Origin: an archaeon
Lineage (GTDB): Archaea > Nanobdellota > Nanobdellia > SCGC-AAA011-G17 > GW2011-AR20
Length of the DNA stretch: 39,716 nucleotides
Direction: 5' to 3'
Assembly: GCA_002688355.1 (NCBI GenBank)
Contig: NZCT01000024.1
Coordinates: 1 to 39,716 of the forward strand
Of this stretch, positions 34,458 to 39,716 are shown piece by piece; the first letter of the stretch is position 1, and each line of letters starts with the position of its first letter. The translations under genes and the position numbers were made by a program. A model generated the notes under the pieces. The model was not told the origin of the DNA. It saw only the letters and a program-made list of their open reading frames with translations, and made no database searches.

Positions 34458-34769
34458 ATGAGTACTGAATACGCATTAAACCAAGAAGAAATAGGAATTC
34501 TAGATAGAGTACTGCAAGAAGTAATCGTTATGCAAGAAGGGATAGCTCTAACTAGTAAAGAAATCGCAAAATTCTCTCCAGATGATTTAGTAGGGAGATG
34601 TACATTAAAATTAAAGGAAAACGGAGAAAGAATCTTAATAAAAATTAAAGATGAAATTTATTCTATTGGAAATCCTGATTCTTTTACAACATTTATCTCA
34701 AGAGAAACAACCCCCAGAGCATATGATGCAATAACTCGTTATTTTAAATCATTAAACTTAAACCGTTAA
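34458..34769 (+). CDS. hypothetical protein
   Basis: The 103-residue acidic protein starts with a helix (LNQEEIGILDRVLQEVIVMQ), then a KFSPDDLVGRCTLKLKENGERILIKIKDEIYSIG strand pair. No family is recognised. It shares a divergent AT-rich promoter region with lemA and ends 4 bases before the converging gene. Confidence 0.6.
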   Translation: MSTEYALNQEEIGILDRVLQEVIVMQEGIALTSKEIAKFSPDDLVGRCTLKLKENGERILIKIKDEIYSIGNPDSFTTFISRETTPRAYDAITRYFKSLNLNR

Positions 34770-34773
34770 AAGA

Positions 34774-35412
34774 TTATTCTATTTTCATTTCATCTAATAT
34801 ATCACCTAACTTCGATAATAAAATAATCATCTTTCTAATCGAATCTTCTAGCTCATTATTCTTTAAATTCTTTAAAATATTCAAACTAACTTTATACTCT
34901 TTCTCAATAAGATCAAAAACTTTCTCTAAGTCATGGGGAACGTCAATATCCTTAACAAACAATAATCCATTCAACATAGGCATTAAAGTAGGAACAGCTT
35001 TCTCAACAATTATCTTATCTTCTTTCTTTGAGTTAGTTTCTAAAAATCCTTGTCTTAAATTAATTAACTTAGATCTAAATTCAAACTCTAATTCTCTTCT
35101 TATAAATCTTTTCTCAAATTTTAACTCCTTAAATAAATCTTCCCCATATAAAATCTTATGATTCAACTTCATATTTAAAAACTCTAAAGGAAAAACATCT
35201 AATCCATCTCTTAACTCTTCTCTTGTTAATAATAAAGGATATTTCTTAACTTGTTTAAAATAATCTTGTAACAACGGTTTAATCTCTTTTAATATACTAG
35301 TGTTTAGTTTATCTAAAACAATTAAATGTTGCTTCTCTAATTTGCCATACTCTGAAATTGAAATCAAATTTTCTCTTAAATTATCCTTTAAATTTTGTAT
35401 TGTTTTTTCCAT
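34774..35412 (-). CDS. hypothetical helical protein
   Basis: The 212-residue soluble protein is predicted almost all helical, with charged heptad-like stretches at both ends. No motif or family is recognised. It is a single gene facing away from the NUMOD3/Vsr-like nuclease. Confidence 0.6.
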   Translation of the reverse strand: MEKTIQNLKDNLRENLISISEYGKLEKQHLIVLDKLNTSILKEIKPLLQDYFKQVKKYPLLLTREELRDGLDVFPLEFLNMKLNHKILYGEDLFKELKFEKRFIRRELEFEFRSKLINLRQGFLETNSKKEDKIIVEKAVPTLMPMLNGLLFVKDIDVPHDLEKVFDLIEKEYKVSLNILKNLKNNELEDSIRKMIILLSKLGDILDEMKIE

Positions 35413-35539
35413 ATTATTTTGATAACCCTTATACTTTAAATTACTGTCGAATACTCTAGAAAGAAATTATTATAAATGTCTCCATAGAGCAACATTAAGT
35501 AACTTTTTTAAATGATTTAAACCTCATTTAGACTTGTTA

Positions 35540-36691
35540 ATGCTAGTTAAAAAAGAGGATAGAGACAAAAAAGGGAGATTTACAAAAGAAATTTTACCTT
35601 GGAATAAAGGAAAAATAATTCCTGAAAGAAGCGGAAAAAATCACCATTTCTATGGTAAGACTCGTTCAAATGAAGTTAGAAAGAAAATATCTCTTTCTTT
35701 GAAACAAAAATATAGAAATAATTTATCCCCTTGGAATAAAGGTCAAACTAATATTTATTCAAAAGAACAACTAAAAACTATTGTTGAAGGAACTAAAAAA
35801 GCGATGAAAAAACCAGGTATAAAAGACAAAGTACAAAAAACACAGTATAAGAAAGGCAACATCCCATGGATGACTGGTAAAAATCACTCTAATGAAACAA
35901 TATTAAAATTAAAAAAGAAAACTAGAGATAATTTAAAAAATTCTAAGCTTAGAAAGAAAATAGAAAAAACTTTTTTTAAGAAAGGAATTGTACCTTGGAA
36001 TAAAGGAAAAAAAGCAATTTTCAGTGATAAAAACTTAAATAATATGGAGATAAATAAAAAGGGATTCTATAGGTTAAATCCTAAGGTTAGAGATAATATC
36101 TCTAAAAAGATGAAAGAGTTTTATATTTTACATTCAGATATGAAGAAAAAATTAACTGAAAATACTAAAAAAATGTGGAAAGAGAAGAAAGGTTTCAAAG
36201 AAATGATGAGGAAAAAAGCGAATGAAAGATGGAAGGATAAAAAGTTTCTTAATAAATTTCATATTGCCCACAAAAAGGCAATGCAAGATCCTGAAGTAAT
36301 CGAAAAAATAAGAAAGGCAAGATTAAAACAAATATTTCCTAAAAAAGACACTAAAATTGAAATATTAATGCAAGATGAACTTAGAAAAAGAAGAATATTA
36401 TTTAATACACATAAACCATTATTTAATGTGTGCCAGGCTGATTTGATAATTCCTAAAAATAAATTAGTTATCTTTTGTGATGGAGATTATTGGCACGCAA
36501 ATCCTGTTTGGATGAAAAAACGAAAAAAGACTAAATTAAACAAAGCTCAAAAATTTAATAGAAAAAGAGATGAATTACAAAATAAAATACTTAAAGAAAA
36601 AGGCTGGAAAGTTCTAAGATTTTGGGAATGTGACATACATAAAGATATAAAAAATTGTGTGGACAAAATTGAAAGAGTCTTGAAAAATTAA
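35540..36691 (+). CDS. NUMOD3-repeat nuclease with Vsr-like catalytic domain
   Basis: About 383 residues. The N-terminal two thirds contain repeated LPWNKGK / SPWNKGQ / IPWMTGKNHS / VPWNKGK units and SNEVRKKISLSLK helices, the NUMOD3 DNA-binding pattern of homing endonucleases. The C-terminal ~110 residues (TKIEILMQDELRKRRI, QADLIIPKNKLVIFCDGDYWH, RDELQNKILKEKGWKVLRFWECDI) fit the Vsr-like PD-(D/E)XK nuclease. I use the ATG at 35540; the track start is TTG. It is a likely free-standing homing nuclease of mobile origin, ending one base before the TPM gene. Confidence 0.85.
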   Translation: MLVKKEDRDKKGRFTKEILPWNKGKIIPERSGKNHHFYGKTRSNEVRKKISLSLKQKYRNNLSPWNKGQTNIYSKEQLKTIVEGTKKAMKKPGIKDKVQKTQYKKGNIPWMTGKNHSNETILKLKKKTRDNLKNSKLRKKIEKTFFKKGIVPWNKGKKAIFSDKNLNNMEINKKGFYRLNPKVRDNISKKMKEFYILHSDMKKKLTENTKKMWKEKKGFKEMMRKKANERWKDKKFLNKFHIAHKKAMQDPEVIEKIRKARLKQIFPKKDTKIEILMQDELRKRRILFNTHKPLFNVCQADLIIPKNKLVIFCDGDYWHANPVWMKKRKKTKLNKAQKFNRKRDELQNKILKEKGWKVLRFWECDIHKDIKNCVDKIERVLKN

Positions 36692-36692
36692 T

Positions 36693-37418
36693 TTACCAAC
36701 CTCCCCCAAAGCCACCTCCACCAAATGAACCACCTCCAAAGCCACTTGATCCAAAACCACCAGTACCACCAGAAAATCCTCTATTTCCTGGAATAATAAT
36801 TGGCATAAACATAAATCCACTTCTTCTTCCAGCTTTTCTTCCAAGTACGCTACTCAAAATAATTATCACAAAGAATATCAAATAGAACCACAGCTGAAAA
36901 GAACTACTACTAGAACTATATGAAGATTGATACTGGGATAAAACTTCTTCTTCCCCTTGAAGTAAACCTTGTACAGCTAATAAAGAATCATAAATTCCTT
37001 TTCCAAAATCTCCTTCTCTAAAATTAGGTTCTAAAATCCTAGTTCCTAATGTAACTTTAGAACTATCTGGTATTAATCCTTCTAAACCATAACCAACCTC
37101 AACTCTATACGCTCTTTCATCTAAAGCAATTAAAATTAATAACCCATTATCCACATCTTCCTTACCAATTCCATTTTTCTCAGCTAATTCTAATGCGTAA
37201 TTTTCTTTAGATATTCCTTCCAAAGATTGTATTGTTACTATTGCAATTTCCGTAGTTGTTTCTTGTTCTATTTGTTTTGCTAGTTGCGTTATCTGTGCTT
37301 CATACTCAGGAGAAATAATATCTGCATTATCAGTTACGAAATCTTTTAATTCAGGGTAGTCAACTGCAGTTACTAATGGTAAAGAGAATAAAATAATTAG
37401 TAAATAAAATAATTTCAT
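36693..37418 (-). CDS. TPM-domain membrane protein with glycine-rich tail
   Basis: About 241 residues from the ATG at 37418 (MKLFYLLIILFSLPLVTA, a signal peptide). The TPM (TLP18.3/Psb32/MOLO-1) domain follows: VTDNADIISPEYEAQITQLAKQIEQETTTEIAIVTIQSLEG and LLILIALDERAYRVEVGYGLEGLIPD. After one membrane segment comes a Gly/Ser/Phe-rich tail ending GGGGFGGGW. Such proteins accompany LemA. A TTATAAATT element about 25 bases upstream supports the later start. Confidence 0.9.
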   Translation of the reverse strand: MKLFYLLIILFSLPLVTAVDYPELKDFVTDNADIISPEYEAQITQLAKQIEQETTTEIAIVTIQSLEGISKENYALELAEKNGIGKEDVDNGLLILIALDERAYRVEVGYGLEGLIPDSSKVTLGTRILEPNFREGDFGKGIYDSLLAVQGLLQGEEEVLSQYQSSYSSSSSSFQLWFYLIFFVIIILSSVLGRKAGRRSGFMFMPIIIPGNRGFSGGTGGFGSSGFGGGSFGGGGFGGGW

Positions 37419-37466
37419 ATTAAACAAACATAAATTTATAATACTTAAACATATCTACTTTCTAAA

Positions 37467-38006
37467 ATGAACCCAATAAAAATAATAGAAAAATATTATA
37501 GTCCAAAATCAAAAGTTTATTATCTACTAACAGAACATAGTAAAGCAGTAACAAAAAAAGCATTAGAAATAGCAAAAAACTCAAAATTAAAGCTAGACCT
37601 AAAATTTATAGAAGAAGCTACAATGCTTCATGATATTGGAATTTTCTTAACAAAAAAACCAGAAATAGATTGTCATGGAAATAAACCATATATTTGTCAT
37701 GGATATTTAGGAAGAAAACTACTAGAAAAAGAAGGCTACCCAAAACATGCATTAGTCTGTGAGAGACATATCAGCCTTACAAAAGAAATAATTATGAAAG
37801 AAAGTTTTCCAATACCAAGAAGAGACATGATTCCAATTACTAACGAAGAGCAAATCATTTCTTTTGCAGATAAATTCTTTTCAAAAAATAAAGAGTATTT
37901 AACAAAAGAAAAACCATTAAACACAATAAAAAAAGAATTAAAAAAATATAAAGAAGATAAAATAAAATTATTAAATAAATGGATAAAAAAATTTAATTAT
38001 CTATAA
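37467..38006 (+). CDS. HD-domain phosphohydrolase
   Basis: The 179-residue protein has the HD metal-site pattern: His24 in LLTEHSKAVTKKALE, His55-Asp56 in ATMLHDIGIF, further His in CHGYLGRKLL and ERHISL, and an Asp in ISFADKFFS. It probably hydrolyses a nucleotide or nucleic-acid phosphate. Single gene, divergent from the TPM gene. Confidence 0.9.
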   Translation: MNPIKIIEKYYSPKSKVYYLLTEHSKAVTKKALEIAKNSKLKLDLKFIEEATMLHDIGIFLTKKPEIDCHGNKPYICHGYLGRKLLEKEGYPKHALVCERHISLTKEIIMKESFPIPRRDMIPITNEEQIISFADKFFSKNKEYLTKEKPLNTIKKELKKYKEDKIKLLNKWIKKFNYL

Positions 38007-38088
38007 AACAAATACAATATAACACAAAGTAACACCTTCTTAGTATCATGTGTGTGATGTTTTTCAATATAATTATTTAAACATATTC

Positions 38089-38460
38089 TTAAGCAGCTTT
38101 CTTAGAAGTAGCAATCTCATCCGTTATAGATTCAACTTTACCAATAAATTCATCTTGAGAATTATGTGGTAACATTATATCTTCCCCATTTCCAGAAGCA
38201 ACTAATTTCTTACTTCTAAAGTTTATAGAAACCTTAAGCAGTATTGTATTACCATCCCTTACAGTTATTTGATATGTACCCTCTCCCCTAGCATCAGTAT
38301 TAACCTCAACGCCAGAATTTTCAAATTTTTTAGAAATATAACTTCTTAATTCATTGCCAATTTCCATCTGGCCTTTTCCAGGATCTTCTTCAACCTCATC
38401 TTCACCCTCTTCCTTAGAATCTTTTTTATCAAACCAATTCCTGAACCATTCAAATGCCAT
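38089..38460 (-). CDS. hypothetical acidic protein
   Basis: The 123-residue protein starts with an amphipathic stretch (FEWFRNWFDKK), then an acidic tract (EEGEDEVEEDPG). A beta-rich part follows (TYQITVRDGNTILLKVSINFRSKKLVASG). No family is recognised. It may be membrane-associated through its first residues. Single gene. Confidence 0.6.
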   Translation of the reverse strand: MAFEWFRNWFDKKDSKEEGEDEVEEDPGKGQMEIGNELRSYISKKFENSGVEVNTDARGEGTYQITVRDGNTILLKVSINFRSKKLVASGNGEDIMLPHNSQDEFIGKVESITDEIATSKKAA

Positions 38461-38499
38461 TAAACTAGAATATTTTAATATTATATAATTGTTTTTATA

Positions 38500-38865
38500 T
38501 TAAATAATAGCGTTTCCACTAAAACAACCATAATCAAATTTATCAAAATTTCTTTTTCTATGTAATTCCTTATGCTCTTTTTCAGTTAAAAGTTGTAAAT
38601 TATCCATACTATTATTAAGCCTATCCTCATCTTCATGATGGACATCATATTCGTTAAAATTTAAAGTATATATTTCAGGATTTAAACAATAAATGCCATG
38701 AAAAGCTAAATGTCTAGAAACTAAATCTCTTCCATCAATAAATCTCTCATAACCCTTTTCATCAATATAATTATAATTTTCTTCATCCTCAGAAAATTCT
38801 GCCCTATAACTTGGAGTATAAACTCGTCTTTCTATTCCATTTTCATCAATATATCTTGTTTCCAT
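38500..38865 (-). CDS. HNH endonuclease
   Basis: About 121 residues from the ATG at 38865 (METRYIDENG); the track start is TTG, and a TTTAAATAT element lies about 30 bases upstream of mine. The HNH motif is YDVHHEDEDRLNNSMDNLQLLTEKEHKELH, with the metal His pair, central Asn and final His. It looks like a small homing-type or phage-type nuclease. No target gene interruption is visible nearby. Confidence 0.85.
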   Translation of the reverse strand: METRYIDENGIERRVYTPSYRAEFSEDEENYNYIDEKGYERFIDGRDLVSRHLAFHGIYCLNPEIYTLNFNEYDVHHEDEDRLNNSMDNLQLLTEKEHKELHRKRNFDKFDYGCFSGNAII

Positions 38866-38929
38866 AAACAAAAAATAATGCAATATATTTAAAAGTTTAA
38901 TCTATTATAATTATTAACATGAGAAATTT

Positions 38930-39490
38930 TTAAATTTTCCCAACCAAATCTAATCCTGGTTTTAAAGTATCTTTACCAGGTTCCCAACTTGCAGGGCAAA
39001 CTTGACCTTCATTCTCAGAAACAAATTTAGCAGCTTTAACTTTTCTTAATAATTCTTTAGCATTTCTACCAATATCATTATTATTCATCTCAAAAGATTT
39101 TAACTCTCCCTTATCATTAAAAATAAAACTTCCTCTTAAAGATAGCCCTTCTTCTTCAATATAAGTTCCTAATTCTTTACATAATTTTCCAGTAGGATCT
39201 GCTAACATTGGGAATTTAATTTTCTTAATAGCTTCAGATTTATCATGCCAAGCTTTATGTGTAAAAACAGTATCAGTACTTACACTCATTACTTCAGCAT
39301 CTAATTCTCTAAATTCATTATACAAATCAGCTAACTCCTCTAATTCAGTAGGGCAAACAAATGTAAAATCAGCAGGGTAAAAAACTAAAACTAACCATTT
39401 ATTATTTTCATGTAATTTAATTTTTTTAATTTCTTGCTCATGAAAAGCTTCTAACTCTAATTCCGGAATTTTCTGATCTATTTTTATCAT
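38930..39490 (-). CDS. ahpC: 2-Cys peroxiredoxin (AhpC type)
   Basis: About 186 residues from the ATG at 39490 (MIKIDQKIP). The peroxidatic Cys (about residue 46) is in FYPADFTFVCPTELEEL. The conserved SVSTDTVFTHKAWH follows, and the resolving Cys (about 165) is in VCPASWEPGKDTLKP. It reduces hydrogen peroxide and organic peroxides with thiol donors in the cytoplasm. The 8 upstream codons in the track are probably not translated. Confidence 0.93.
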   Translation of the reverse strand: MIKIDQKIPELELEAFHEQEIKKIKLHENNKWLVLVFYPADFTFVCPTELEELADLYNEFRELDAEVMSVSTDTVFTHKAWHDKSEAIKKIKFPMLADPTGKLCKELGTYIEEEGLSLRGSFIFNDKGELKSFEMNNNDIGRNAKELLRKVKAAKFVSENEGQVCPASWEPGKDTLKPGLDLVGKI

Positions 39491-39529
39491 TTTATTTTTT
39501 AAAAATCTAAACACATTTAAAGCTTATCA

Positions 39530-39716
39530 TTAAAATCCTGAAAGATTTTTTTCATTTGAAGAAGCATTTACTAGTTTATCCTTTTCACCATACAAAATAT
39601 CAATTCTTGCCCATGATCTTGTTTTTCTAAATCTTCTACTATCTTCTAAATTTCTATTATATAACACATCAGTAACTGCATTACTGACTAATTCTTTTGG
39701 TATCCATAAATGTTTA
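39530..39716 (-). CDS. C-terminal part of an unrecognised protein (cut by window edge)
   Basis: An open minus-strand frame of 61 codons plus stop enters from the right edge: WIPKELVSNAVTDVLYNRNLE then RTSWARIDILYGEKDKLV-like residues and NEKNLSGF at the end. It is in the same orientation as the peroxiredoxin gene, which starts 39 bases downstream. No family can be named from this fragment. Confidence 0.6.
   Translation of the reverse strand, partial: KHLWIPKELVSNAVTDVLYNRNLEDSRRFRKTRSWARIDILYGEKDKLVNASSNEKNLSGF

Noticed and set aside
36693-36800. Glycine-rich tail of the TPM gene as a DNA tandem repeat
   Set aside because: It is the coding sequence of the usual glycine-rich tail of TPM proteins, with irregular units.
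23924-39716. A switch in strand composition (more C than G on the plus strand even in plus-strand genes) after the integrase, hinting at a replication terminus
   Set aside because: Hand counts of single rows were inconsistent (some plus-strand genes there still have G above C). A cumulative skew plot of the whole genome would be needed.

Overview
The window is AT-rich archaeal DNA. The split RNA polymerase genes (B''/B' and A'/A''), RpoH, L30e, a NusA-like KH protein, RtcA, an AN1 zinc finger, bulge-helix-bulge (BHB) tRNA introns and TATA boxes about 25-30 bases upstream of mostly leaderless genes all point to Archaea. Small genes, very low GC and an intron-loaded tRNA set suggest a DPANN lineage (Woese-/Pacearchaeota-like). 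That placement is inference; no marker phylogeny was possible.

Layout. 1-4.2 kb: a lipoprotein gene, an RNase P RNA gene missing from the ORF track (681-1001, minus), a frameshifted gene remnant, a Trm9-like methyltransferase, tRNA-Ile(UAU) with three introns, tRNA-Glu(UUC), a PD-(D/E)XK nuclease plus AN1 zinc-finger pair, and tRNA-Lys(UUU) with two introns. 4.2-11.4 kb: the rpoH-rpoB2-rpoB1-rpoA1-rpoA2 operon. 11.4-13.6 kb: a small gene with a structured leader, an MFS transporter and a GNAT enzyme, which separate the polymerase operon from its usual partners. 13.6-15.3 kb: rpl30e-nusA-rps12-rps7. 15.4-22.8 kb: an SLC13-type transporter, a methyltransferase, a NYN-domain protein with two very basic proteins, the initiator tRNA-Met gene with five introns, rtcA, a Nudix operon and a cation/Ca exchanger.

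22.8-32.5 kb looks like an accessory island. It opens with intron-bearing tRNA-Leu(CAA) directly followed by a tyrosine integrase gene that lacks the end carrying its catalytic tyrosine. It holds a MNT/HEPN pair with a second nucleotidyltransferase-like gene, a PIN toxin, a RelE-like/winged-helix pair, a DUF4258/DUF2283-like pair, a Cas4-like nuclease, a proteasome-fold hydrolase and repeated fragments of a radC-like gene start with its leader. 32.5-39.7 kb is mostly envelope and housekeeping genes (DUF4013-like, LemA, TPM, HD, AhpC-type peroxiredoxin), interrupted by a NUMOD3/Vsr-like nuclease and an HNH nuclease.

The strongest unusual signal is the tRNA set. I could fold four intron-bearing tRNA genes with eleven introns in total. 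In each of the three multi-intron genes the mature length, the stems and the BHB elements agree. The five introns of the initiator tRNA and the UAU isoleucine tRNA stand out.
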